Source: Streptomyces katrae (lineage in GTDB: Bacteria > Actinomycetota > Actinomycetes > Streptomycetales > Streptomycetaceae). From it: 15,414 bases of DNA. The translations under genes were made by a program, and so were the position numbers. This document shows positions 6,533-12,979 of this stretch, one piece after another. Position 1 is the first letter of the stretch. The number at the start of each line of letters is the position of its first letter. A model generated the notes under the pieces. That model saw nothing but the letters and a program-made list of their open reading frames with translations. It was not told the DNA's origin and made no database searches. The stretch spans positions 1 to 15,414 of the forward strand of contig NZ_JZWV01000404.1 in assembly GCF_000966975.1 (NCBI RefSeq), given 5' to 3'.

Positions 6533-7728
6533 GTGCTGCCCTTCAGAGCGGCGATGTCCCTGGCCAGTCCCGACACCTTGGCGTTCAGCTCCCCGAGCTG
6601 CCGGGACAGGGCCGCCAGGCCGTCCTCCCGGCCGACGGCGCCGTTGCCGCTGACCGCGAAGGCGCGGGCCTTCGGGACGCCGCTGATCTGGACCTCCACG
6701 CCTGCCCACGCCGCCAGCACGGCCGCCTGCTCGGAGCTGCCGACGCCGAACAGGTCCCCGGCCTTCTGGTAGGTGGTGTCCGCGAAGTCCTGGAAGGTGG
6801 CGTCGGCGGTCGACGCCCGGAGCGCGTCGTACCAGATGCGTCCGGCGCCCTCCCAGGCGAATCCGCCGATGCCCACCGCCGCCAGGTAGAACGCCTTGTT
6901 CGGGATGCCGGAGTTGATGTGCACCCCGCCGGAGTCCCCTCTGGGGGTGTCGGGCAGGTGGATGAACTTGCTCATGCGGTCGGGCTGGGGGTCCTTCCCG
7001 AACTGCGGATTGTTGTACGCCTGCCCCGGCGCCTTCAGGGACCGCAGGGCGTCGCCGGTGATCCCCGGGGTCCATACGTCGGCCCCGATCTGCCAGTCCG
7101 CCTCCTCGGCCGTCTGCTTCAGCTTCCACTGCTTGACCAGTGAACCGAAGACGTCGGAAATCGACTCGTTCAGGGCCCCGGACTGGTTGTGGTACTCCAG
7201 TCCGGCGGTGTTCTCGGTGACGCCGTGCGTCACTTCGTGGCCGTTCACGTCGAGGGATCCCGCGAGGTTGCTGAACTCCTGTCCGTCTCCGTCACCGAAG
7301 ACCATTTGCTGCCCGTCCCAGAACGCGTTGTTGAACTGCACGTCGAAGTGGACGTATCCGTCCAGGCGCATGCCCTGGTCGTCGATGGAATTGCGGTGGA
7401 AGACCTCCTGGTAGAAATCGCGGATCACGCCCAGTCCGTCGAACGCCTGATTGACCGCCGTGTCCGAGGACGCCGGTCCGTCCTCCGTCCTGGCCAGGGC
7501 GGCCCCGCGGAGGGAGGCCGCCCCGTCGCAGTCGAAGACGGTGCGCCGGCCGTCACCGGGGGTGGCGGCCGCGCCGGCGATGGACGCACGGACCGCACGC
7601 TCACCCCGCAGGCGCGCGGTGGTCAGCAGAGTGTCCAAGGCCGCCTGGCGTATGTCACTGTCCGGGCTTTCCAATAGCTTGTCGAGGATGTACGGGGGGA
7701 TGATGCAGTTGATCGGGCGGGTCCTCAT
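6529..7728 (-). CDS. Protealysin-like M4 (thermolysin-family) metallopeptidase
   Basis: This is a 399-residue zinc endopeptidase. The zinc motif HEVTH is at 164-168, the third ligand is E188 in NESISDVFG, and the catalytic His equivalent to thermolysin H231 is in GGVHINSGIPN (H270). All are intact. There is no signal peptide. Instead the protein begins with a short propeptide containing CIIPPYIL (8-15), the hallmark of protealysin-like proteases as opposed to secreted thermolysins with long FTP/PepSY propeptides. It is therefore probably a cytoplasmic or non-classically exported zymogen that processes itself. After the peptidase domain (to about residue 345) there is an extra segment of about 50 residues. 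Its end, LSRQLGELNAKVSGLARDIA, has coiled-coil spacing, which is not usual for protealysins. GGAGG lies 6 bases before the ATG. It is the first gene of an operon with its inhibitor. Confidence 0.93.
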   Translation of the reverse strand: MRTRPINCIIPPYILDKLLESPDSDIRQAALDTLLTTARLRGERAVRASIAGAAATPGDGRRTVFDCDGAASLRGAALARTEDGPASSDTAVNQAFDGLGVIRDFYQEVFHRNSIDDQGMRLDGYVHFDVQFNNAFWDGQQMVFGDGDGQEFSNLAGSLDVNGHEVTHGVTENTAGLEYHNQSGALNESISDVFGSLVKQWKLKQTAEEADWQIGADVWTPGITGDALRSLKAPGQAYNNPQFGKDPQPDRMSKFIHLPDTPRGDSGGVHINSGIPNKAFYLAAVGIGGFAWEGAGRIWYDALRASTADATFQDFADTTYQKAGDLFGVGSSEQAAVLAAWAGVEVQISGVPKARAFAVSGNGAVGREDGLAALSRQLGELNAKVSGLARDIAALKGST

Positions 7729-8045
7729 AAGACACCTCCGGGGCGAGAGGACCGTGAATGGGATCGTCGGTTAAGAATTCACCATTTGACAATTCATCAT
7801 TCGATGGGACGATGTGGGTGTCGGATGCCGCCGGCAGCGAAGGCGGGAACAGCGGGGGCCCGCGGATGTGAAGGCAGCGGGAAAACGCGTTCGGCGCCTG
7901 CCAGCCCTTCGTTCCGGCTGTGGCGAGCTGTGGCGACACGCTGATATCACCAGTCTCCTGCCGCCCGTGGCGACCGGCAACCGGCCCGGGCCGATGTCGG
8001 ACGCCGAATTCTTTTCGCCGGTTCTGGGGAGTTGGGGCCGGCCCG
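7729..8045. promoter_or_regulatory. 317-bp intergenic region upstream of the protealysin operon
   Basis: No convincing gene lies here. The part nearest the peptidase gene (about 7770-7805) is an AT-rich island, unusual for this DNA, and contains two direct repeats described separately. It probably carries the operon promoter. Further right is a perfect tandem duplication of GCTGTGGCGA (7917-7936). No terminator with a convincing stem was found for the membrane-protein gene ending at 8046. Confidence 0.45.
7776..7801. promoter_or_regulatory. Two 11-bp direct repeats in the AT-rich island upstream of protealysin
   Basis: AATTCACCATT (7776-7786) and AATTCATCATT (7791-7801) match at 10 of 11 bases with a 15-base period. 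They lie 48-73 bases upstream of the peptidase ATG at 7728. They could be a regulator site or part of the promoter. No CTGACG-type palindrome is present here. Confidence 0.4.
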
Positions 8046-8633
8046 CTACCAGTCCAGCGCGTCCAGGGGCCGGCCGTTCGGGGCCACGCGCAGGTCGTGG
8101 TGGGTGTGGTCGAGGTCGATCAGGCGGATGTGGGACGGGTCCCGCCATTCCGCCTGGAGGACGCCCCTGGGGTGGCCGGGGGTGTACGAGGCCACCGGCC
8201 AGCGGCGGGCCGTGGGGAAGGTGCCGGTGACGATGTGGACGCTCCAGGCCGGGTCGCCCAGCCCGAGGTCCCGTTCCACCACCAGGCGGCGGCCCGAGCC
8301 GTCCGGGGCGGGGACGTCCCACTCCCGGTCGGGGAAGGGGTCGGCCGCGACCCCGTACGCCGGTACCGCCAGGACCCCGCACATGACCGCCCCCGCGAGG
8401 CCGAGGCCGGCGGCCTTGCGCGCCGCCGGGCGACGGGAGGTGAGGAGGGCGGCCCCGGTGAGGGCGAGGGCGGCCAGGGCGGCGAGGAGCACGGGGTGGT
8501 TCAGCTCGGCCGCGAGGTCCGGGCCGCCGGGCCGGTCGTAGTGCGCGGCGGCGAGGGCGGCGGCAACGGCCGCGGTCGCCACGGCGGCGGCCGCGGCGAC
8601 CGGCGTGCGTGCCGTGGCTCGGTGCGGGTCCAT
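8046..8633 (-). CDS. Hypothetical membrane protein with three predicted TM segments
   Basis: This 195-residue protein is not recognised as a named family. Hydrophobic segments lie at about residues 11-30, 47-65 and 74-97. After the last comes a soluble C-terminal domain of about 98 residues. That domain contains WDVPAPDGSGRRLVVERDL, WSVHIVTGTF and LIDLDHTHHDLRV, suggesting a beta-rich fold on one side of the membrane, probably outside. The first 8 residues are hydrophilic with two Arg or His. TAGGGT (minus strand, 8641-8646) lies 7 bases before the ATG, fitting a leaderless start or very short leader. It is divergent from the PNPOx-family gene, with only 44 bases between start codons. The function is unknown. 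Confidence 0.75.
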   Translation of the reverse strand: MDPHRATARTPVAAAAAVATAAVAAALAAAHYDRPGGPDLAAELNHPVLLAALAALALTGAALLTSRRPAARKAAGLGLAGAVMCGVLAVPAYGVAADPFPDREWDVPAPDGSGRRLVVERDLGLGDPAWSVHIVTGTFPTARRWPVASYTPGHPRGVLQAEWRDPSHIRLIDLDHTHHDLRVAPNGRPLDALDW

Positions 8634-8677
8634 GACCGGAACCCTAGTGCGGGGCGGGCCGCCGTTAGCCTGGCCGT
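8634..8677. promoter_or_regulatory. Compact divergent promoter pair, both apparently leaderless
   Basis: Only 44 bases separate the two start codons. TAGCCT (8666-8671, plus strand) ends 6 bases before the ATG at 8678. TAGGGT (8641-8646, minus strand) ends 7 bases before the ATG at 8633. Both spacings fit transcription starting at the A of the ATG. Neither gene has a strong Shine-Dalgarno. The -35 regions would overlap the opposite promoter. Confidence 0.5.
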
Positions 8678-9343
8678 ATGACCGGCGACTCCGAGTTCCA
8701 CGAGGTCCTGCACTCCCTGCGCGTCTGGGACACCGCCTTGCCCTCCTTCGACCCGGCCTCGGCGCCCGCCGAACCCCTGGAGCTGTTCCGGGAGTGGTTC
8801 GTGCACGCCGCCCGGGCGGGGCAGGTGGAGCCCCACACGATGAGCCTGGCCACGGTGGACGCCGACGGCCGGCCCGACGCGCGGATCCTGATGCTGCACG
8901 ACGCGGACGCGCGTGGCTGGCACTTCGCCTCGCACGCCACCAGCGCCAAGGGCCGCCAGCTGGCCGGGGGGCCGGAAGCGGCGCTGGTCTTCTACTGGCC
9001 GGCGGTGGGGCGGCAGGTCCGCGTCCGGGGCCGGGTGACCGCGTGCGGGGAGCGGGAGAGCCGGGCGGACCTGGCGGTCCGCTCGCGGGGTGCGCTGGCG
9101 GCCGCGCTGACGGGCCGGCAGAGCGAGGTGCTGGGCTCCCGGGAGGAGCTGGCGGAGGCCTCGGCGGCGGCCTGGGAGCGGGCGGGCGCGGAGCCCGACG
9201 CCCCGGCGCCGACGTGGACCCGGTACGTACTGGAGCCGCTGGAGGCGGAGTTCTTCCAGGGCGACGCCGCCCGCCGCCACGTCCGCCTGCGCTACCGCCG
9301 CGCGGAAGGAAGCGGCTGGACCCGCGAGCTGCTCTGGCCCTGA
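8678..9343 (+). CDS. Pyridoxamine 5'-phosphate oxidase (PdxH/PhzG-like) family protein
   Basis: This is a 221-residue FMN-binding split-barrel protein with PdxH-like layout: PHTMSLATVDADGRPDARI (52-70), SHATSAKGRQLAG (85-97), YWPAVGRQVRVRGRV (106-120), GRQSEVL (146-152), and a C-terminal domain EFFQGDAARRH (191-201) ending WTRELLWP. The RRH resembles the PLP-contacting Arg and His of the PdxH RLHDR motif. The Lys of the usual VLLK is His here (ILMLHD), and the last residues differ from the RLxP ending. It may oxidise PNP/PMP to PLP, but the changes leave room for another flavin- or F420-linked substrate. The ATG has a leaderless-type -10 6 bases upstream. The gene converges on the DUF35 gene with a 16-base gap. 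Confidence 0.85.
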   Translation: MTGDSEFHEVLHSLRVWDTALPSFDPASAPAEPLELFREWFVHAARAGQVEPHTMSLATVDADGRPDARILMLHDADARGWHFASHATSAKGRQLAGGPEAALVFYWPAVGRQVRVRGRVTACGERESRADLAVRSRGALAAALTGRQSEVLGSREELAEASAAAWERAGAEPDAPAPTWTRYVLEPLEAEFFQGDAARRHVRLRYRRAEGSGWTRELLWP

Positions 9344-9359
9344 GCCCCGCCCCGGCCGC

Positions 9360-9770
9360 TCAGGGGCGGAACACCGCCACCCACACCCCCTCGGCCGCCT
9401 CCCGGAAGGTGACCCGCAGCGGCATGCCGATGCGCAGCTCGCCCTCCGGGCAGCCGACCACCTCGGTCATCATCCGGGGCCCCTCCTCCAGGTCCACGAC
9501 GGCGGCCGCGTACGGGACCCGTCCGCCGAAGGGCGGCAGGTCGTTGCGGTGGATCACCGACCAGGTGTAGAGGGTGGCGCGGCCGCTCGCCTCCTCCCAG
9601 CCGACCCGGTCCTCGCCGGCCCAGCAGAAGGGGCAGAACTCGCGCGGGTAGTGGTGGGCGCGCCCGCAGTCGGCGCAGCGCCTCAGCAGCAGCCGGCCTT
9701 CGGCGGCGGCGTCCCAGTAGGGGCGGGTGAAATCGTCGGCCTCGGGGAGGTCGTACCGTACGGCGCTCAC
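9360..9770 (-). CDS. Zn-ribbon/OB-fold (DUF35) protein
   Basis: This is a 136-residue protein with an N-terminal helix (DFTRPYWDAAAEGRLLLRRC). A rubredoxin-like zinc ribbon follows, with CxxC at 32/35 and CxxC at 46/49, and then an OB fold from about residue 58 on (YTWSVIHRNDLPPFGGRVPY... VAVF). DUF35 proteins bind CoA thioesters and act as subunits of thiolase-fold enzymes, for example with Ltp2 aldolases or archaeal thiolase/HMG-CoA synthase complexes. The GTG start overlaps the DoxX stop in a GTGA arrangement and has little Shine-Dalgarno, so translational coupling is likely. The operon's operator at 10242-10256 is identical to that of the lipid-transfer gene at 4925, its likely partner. 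Confidence 0.88.
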   Translation of the reverse strand: MSAVRYDLPEADDFTRPYWDAAAEGRLLLRRCADCGRAHHYPREFCPFCWAGEDRVGWEEASGRATLYTWSVIHRNDLPPFGGRVPYAAAVVDLEEGPRMMTEVVGCPEGELRIGMPLRVTFREAAEGVWVAVFRP

Positions 9771-10219
9771 AGGAAGAGTCCGATCAAGGCGTCGAGGGAC
9801 CAGGTCTGCCAGGCCATGGCGAAGAACGCGACGCCGGAGATCAGCGCCATCATCGCGTTCTGCCCCTGCTCGGCCCAGTCGTGGATCATCAGCACCAGGT
9901 AGAGCAGGTTCAGCAGCAGCCCGCCGAGCAGGGCGACGGGGGTCAGGAACCCGAGCACCAGGCCCAGCCCCAGCGCGAGTTCCGCGTAGACGACGACGTA
10001 CGCCATCAGCCGCGGCCGCGGCTGGACCACCGACGCGAAGCCGCTCCTGACGAAGGACCACCGGTGCTTTCCGGCGACGTCGGCGGCCCAGGATATGCCG
10101 GTGCCGCGCTCGAACCAGCCCTTCTTGTCCTTGTGCCGCCAGCTCTCCAGCCACCACAGGCCGAGGCCTATGCGCAGCACGGCGAGCCATTCGGCCCCGC
10201 CGATCCAGATGGTCTGCAT
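9767..10219 (-). CDS. DoxX-family membrane protein
   Basis: This is a 150-residue integral membrane protein with four hydrophobic segments at about residues 9-26, 71-92, 94-112 and 121-150. An amphipathic, charged loop (28-60, rich in Lys, Arg and Trp) lies between the first two. This is the general shape of the DoxX/DoxD (TQO small subunit-like) family, for which roles in thiol or quinone redox have been proposed. It is the first gene of a two-gene operon with the DUF35 protein (4-base GTGA overlap). GGAGGG lies about 9 bases before the ATG and a perfect CTGACG-type operator lies 22 bases upstream. Its link to acyl-CoA metabolism is inferred only from the operon and operator. Confidence 0.8.
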   Translation of the reverse strand: MQTIWIGGAEWLAVLRIGLGLWWLESWRHKDKKGWFERGTGISWAADVAGKHRWSFVRSGFASVVQPRPRLMAYVVVYAELALGLGLVLGFLTPVALLGGLLLNLLYLVLMIHDWAEQGQNAMMALISGVAFFAMAWQTWSLDALIGLFL

Positions 10220-10241
10220 GGACCGCCACCCTCCACTCGAT

Positions 10242-10256
10242 CTGACGGTACGTCAG
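10242..10256. promoter_or_regulatory. CTGACG-type palindromic operator upstream of the DoxX-DUF35 operon
   Basis: CTGACGGTACGTCAG is a perfect 6-3-6 dyad, identical over all 15 bases to the site at 4895-4909. It lies 22 bases upstream of the DoxX ATG on the minus strand, between the DoxX gene and the end of the preceding racemase-family gene. Confidence 0.8.
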
Positions 10257-10262
10257 TTCAGC

Positions 10263-10278
10263 GGATCGGCACCGATCC
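10263..10278 (-). terminator. Short perfect hairpin after the racemase-family gene
   Basis: GGATCGG and CCGATCC pair around a 2-base loop, 9 bases past the racemase-family stop codon on the minus strand. There is no T-run. It may end that transcript and insulate the operator-controlled DoxX promoter just beyond. Confidence 0.4.
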
Positions 10279-10287
10279 CGCAAGGCC

Positions 10288-11061
10288 TCAGACGGCCTCC
10301 GTGAACAGCCGCCCGTACCCCTCGACCCCGTCCGCCCCCGCACCCGCCGCCCGCAGGGCGGACCACAGCAGGACCTGGTTCGCGGTCAGCACCGGGCGCC
10401 CGAGGGTGGCCTCCAGGGCCTGGATCACGCCGACCGCGCGGAAGCCGTTCCCGCCGATCACGACCGCCTCGGCCGCGTCGCCGACGACGCCCGCCACCCA
10501 GGCGTGCAGGTCCTCCGGTGTGATCAGCGTCTGCCCGCTGGGCAGCCCGCAGGGCGCGGCGTACGGAACCTCGAACCCGGCCTCCTCGTAGTAGCCGCGG
10601 CCCAGCTCGTTCAGCGTCTCGTCGAACCACGGCGGGTCGACCAGCGCGATCCGCCCCACCCCCAGGCTGCGCAGCGCCTCGACGGCGGCGGCGCAGGGGG
10701 CGACCACCGGCAGCCCGTGGGCGCGCTCGCGCAGCCGGTCCAGCAGGTACGCCTCCCCCCGCGCGCCGGTCACGTACGAGGAGCTGGTGAAGGCGTAGCC
10801 GATCGCCGCCACCGGCGCGGCCCCCAGCAGCTCGGCCGCCCGGTCCACCTGGGGGTTCTCCGCGAAGGCCCGCACGGCGGCCAGCGCGATGGTGGGCTCC
10901 ATCGCACCGCCGCTCCCCATCGCGCCGAACGGCACCCGCGCGTAGTGCAGGCCCACCCCGGCCGGGGCCATGGCGCGCAGCTCCGACTCGGGGCCGACGT
11001 CGGCGTGGGGGGTGAGGACACCGATCCGGACGCGTACGTCCCACCCGTCGGGCTGCCACAT
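10288..11061 (-). CDS. Asp/Glu racemase superfamily protein (maleate isomerase/arylmalonate decarboxylase-like), catalytic Cys residues apparently absent
   Basis: This is a 257-residue two-lobed alpha/beta protein. The opening RIGVLTPHADVGPESELRAM (12-31) and the pattern ALRSLGVGRIALVDPPWFDE (129-148) are those of the maleate cis-trans isomerase group. That group uses two opposed Cys residues, usually in motifs like GCTSGS and SCTNLRT. Here the equivalent stretches read GYAFTSSSYV (88-97) and VIGGNGFRAVGV (201-212), so neither carries Cys. The fold and length are normal, so this may be a non-canonical enzyme or a binding protein. The ATG at 11061 is preferred to the ATG at 11094 and GTG at 11064 because GAGGAG lies 6 bases upstream. 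It is divergent from the flavoprotein gene at 11234, with no CTGACG site in front of it. Confidence 0.85.
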   Translation of the reverse strand: MWQPDGWDVRVRIGVLTPHADVGPESELRAMAPAGVGLHYARVPFGAMGSGGAMEPTIALAAVRAFAENPQVDRAAELLGAAPVAAIGYAFTSSSYVTGARGEAYLLDRLRERAHGLPVVAPCAAAVEALRSLGVGRIALVDPPWFDETLNELGRGYYEEAGFEVPYAAPCGLPSGQTLITPEDLHAWVAGVVGDAAEAVVIGGNGFRAVGVIQALEATLGRPVLTANQVLLWSALRAAGAGADGVEGYGRLFTEAV

Positions 11062-11233
11062 CACGCACTCCTCTCCACCACCGATACGCCCCACTTTGTC
11101 AGGGTTTCACCCGCTCTGCGGCCGAGCCGCGCCGGACCCCCCTCCCCCACCCGCCGCCCCCGTGACCGATCCGCAATCGATTCCCTCCTCGACCGAGACC
11201 CATCAACCCTGTGTGTCGATACGCTCACTCCTC

Positions 11234-12397
11234 ATGCCCGCGCCCGCATCCGCACCCGACCTGACCAGCACCCAGCCCCGCCCCGTGTACGTGATCGGCG
11301 CGGGCCCCGGCGGCCTCGCCGTCGCCGCCGCGCTGCGCGCCCGCGGGGTGCGCGCGGTGGTCGTCGAGAAGTCGGACGCGGTCGCCGCCTCCTGGCGCGG
11401 CCACTACGAGCGGCTGCGGCTGCACACCACCCGCCGCCTGTCGGCCCTGCCGGGCCTGGCCATGCCCCGCCGCTTCGGCCGCTGGGTGGCCCGCGCCGAC
11501 GTGGTCCGCTACCTGGAGAAGTACGCCGAGTACCACGAGCTGGAGCTGGTCACCGGGGTCGAGGTCACCCGGATCGAGCGGGCCGCCGACGGGGAGGGCT
11601 GGACCCTGCACGCCTCCGGCGGACGGCTCCTGGCGGCCGGAGCGGTGGTCGTGGCCACCGGCTTCAACCACACCCCGCACCTGCCGGACTGGCCGGGCTC
11701 CGCCACCTTCACCGGGCGGCTGCTGCACGCCTCCGGCTACCGCGAGCCCTCCCCCTACGCCGGCCGGGACGTGCTGGTTGTGGGTGTCGGCAACACCGGC
11801 GCGGAGATAGCCGTGGACCTCGCCGAGGGCGGCGCGGCCCGGGTGCGGCTCGCGGTGCGCACCGCCCCGCACATCGTCCGCCGCTCGACCCTGGGCTGGC
11901 CGGCGCAGCGCACGGGGATCCTCGTCCGGCGGCTGCCGGTGCGGCTCGTGGACCGGCTCGGGGCGCTGGTGGCGAAGGCCTCGGTACCGGACCTGTCCGC
12001 GTACGGGCTCCCGCGCCCCGCGCCCGGCCTGTACAGCAGGGCGCGGCAGGGGGCCATCCCGGTGCAGGACGTGGGCCTGATCGACGCGGTCCGCGCCGGC
12101 CGGGTGGAGCCCGTGGCCGCCGTGGCCTCCTTCGACGGGGACCGCGTCCTCCTCGCCGACGGTACGGAGATCACCCCGGACACGGTGATCGCCGCGACGG
12201 GCTACCGCCGCGGCCTCGAAGCACTGGTGGGCCACCTGGACGTCCTGGACGACCGGGGCCGCCCCCGGGTCCACGGCCCCCGCAGCGCGCCCCACGCGCC
12301 CGGCCTGTACTTCACCGGCTACACCAACCCCATCAGCGGCATGTTCCGCGAACTGGCCCGCGACGCCCGCCGCGTGGCGAAGGCCCTCGCTCACTAG
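11234..12397 (+). CDS. FAD/NAD(P)-binding flavin monooxygenase (FMO/YUCCA-like)
   Basis: This is a 387-residue single-component flavoprotein. The FAD-binding GxGxxG is at 22-27 (GAGPGG), followed by the acidic end of strand two (VVVEKSD). SWRGHYERLRLHTTRR (53-68) recalls the plant YUCCA/bacterial FMO substrate region. The FMO fingerprint FxGxxxHxxxY is FTGRLLHASGY (159-169), and the NADPH-binding GxGxxG is GVGNTG (184-189). ATGYRRGLEALV (321-332) and the closing FTGYTNPISGMFREL complete the family pattern. It probably uses NADPH and oxygen to hydroxylate or oxidise a small substrate, not identified. A GTG at 11213 would extend it by 7 residues. Neither start has a Shine-Dalgarno, and TACGCT 8 bases before the ATG allows a leaderless transcript. 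Its 3' end may overlap the frame of the next gene on the other strand. Confidence 0.9.
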   Translation: MPAPASAPDLTSTQPRPVYVIGAGPGGLAVAAALRARGVRAVVVEKSDAVAASWRGHYERLRLHTTRRLSALPGLAMPRRFGRWVARADVVRYLEKYAEYHELELVTGVEVTRIERAADGEGWTLHASGGRLLAAGAVVVATGFNHTPHLPDWPGSATFTGRLLHASGYREPSPYAGRDVLVVGVGNTGAEIAVDLAEGGAARVRLAVRTAPHIVRRSTLGWPAQRTGILVRRLPVRLVDRLGALVAKASVPDLSAYGLPRPAPGLYSRARQGAIPVQDVGLIDAVRAGRVEPVAAVASFDGDRVLLADGTEITPDTVIAATGYRRGLEALVGHLDVLDDRGRPRVHGPRSAPHAPGLYFTGYTNPISGMFRELARDARRVAKALAH

Positions 12398-12779
12398 TCC
12401 GGCGAGCGCCCAGGTTCACCGGGTTCGCGGTTCGATCTCGCCCGCGAAGACGATGACTCCGCCGCAGATGGACGACGTCCGTTCCCGCCAGGCGGGGTCC
12501 TCCGTCCGGCGTGGTGAAGACCCACTGGTACCGGGCCCACTCGTCCGGCATGTCCACCGCCGAGCAGCGCACCATCGTGCCGGTCCCCGCCGGGTGGCGC
12601 CGGATGTCCAGCACGAACCGCTCGATCGCCGCGATCCCCTCGCTGCGACCCAACGGCCCCCAGAAGACCACGTCCGAGGTCAGGGCCTGGGAGAGCAGGG
12701 CGGTCACATGGCTGTCGTCCGGGGCGTTGAACGCCGAGATGAACGTGTCGATCGCGGAGCGTGCGATTTCTTCCTGCAT
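12333..12779 (-). CDS. SnoaL/NTF2-like protein with probable C-terminal frameshift
   Basis: The first about 100 residues form a clear nuclear-transport-factor-2-like domain: MQEEIARSAIDTFISAFN, LTSDVVFWGPLG, AAIERFVLDIRRHPAG, ARYQWVFTTPDGGPRLAGTDVVHLR. SnoaL-like proteins are small cone-shaped enzymes or binding proteins. After VVHLR (near 12445-12455) the frame becomes Arg/Ser/Gly-rich and runs into the antisense of the flavoprotein gene, to a stop at 12333. In the neighbouring frame the DNA reads GVIVFAGEIEPRTR and stops at 12416-12418, exactly what the last strand of this fold should be. One surplus base in the CGGCGG run explains this. It is either a genuine frameshift or a sequencing error, and the natural gene would be 12416-12779 (about 120 residues). 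TATGAC 6 bases before the ATG suggests a leaderless mRNA. Confidence 0.7.
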   Translation of the reverse strand: MQEEIARSAIDTFISAFNAPDDSHVTALLSQALTSDVVFWGPLGRSEGIAAIERFVLDIRRHPAGTGTMVRCSAVDMPDEWARYQWVFTTPDGGPRLAGTDVVHLRRSHRLRGRDRTANPVNLGARRTSERGPSPRGGRRGPVRGTCR

Positions 12780-12955
12780 GCCCCAGTCATACCAGCCCGT
12801 TCCGCGTGCACCCGGCCCGCGAGCCGCCTTCCGGCCACGGTGGGCCTTCCCGGTCACGCCCGGCCCTCGGCCGGTTCCGGTCTGGACGCCGCCCGAACAC
12901 CTCTGCCACGGTTCAGGCACACCACCTCCACCACCTTTCCGGCGCATCCCTGTTC

Positions 12956-12970
12956 CTGACGGCGCGTCAG
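12956..12970. promoter_or_regulatory. CTGACG-type operator A upstream of the CoA ligase gene
   Basis: CTGACGGCGCGTCAG is a perfect 6-3-6 dyad sharing both arms with the sites at 4895 and 10242. It sits just upstream of a possible -10 box (TAATCT, 12976-12981), in the -35 region of the presumed promoter. Confidence 0.8.
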
Positions 12971-12979
12971 TTCAGTAAT

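Noticed and set aside
7655..7939. A 94-codon minus-strand frame upstream of and overlapping the protealysin start
   Set aside because: There is no Shine-Dalgarno and no recognisable domain. It runs out of frame into the peptidase gene, which has a strong ribosome binding site of its own.
10504..12456. A 650-codon open frame on the plus strand
   Set aside because: It overlaps the racemase-family gene in antisense and the flavoprotein gene in another frame. The product is Arg/Pro/Gly-rich low complexity.
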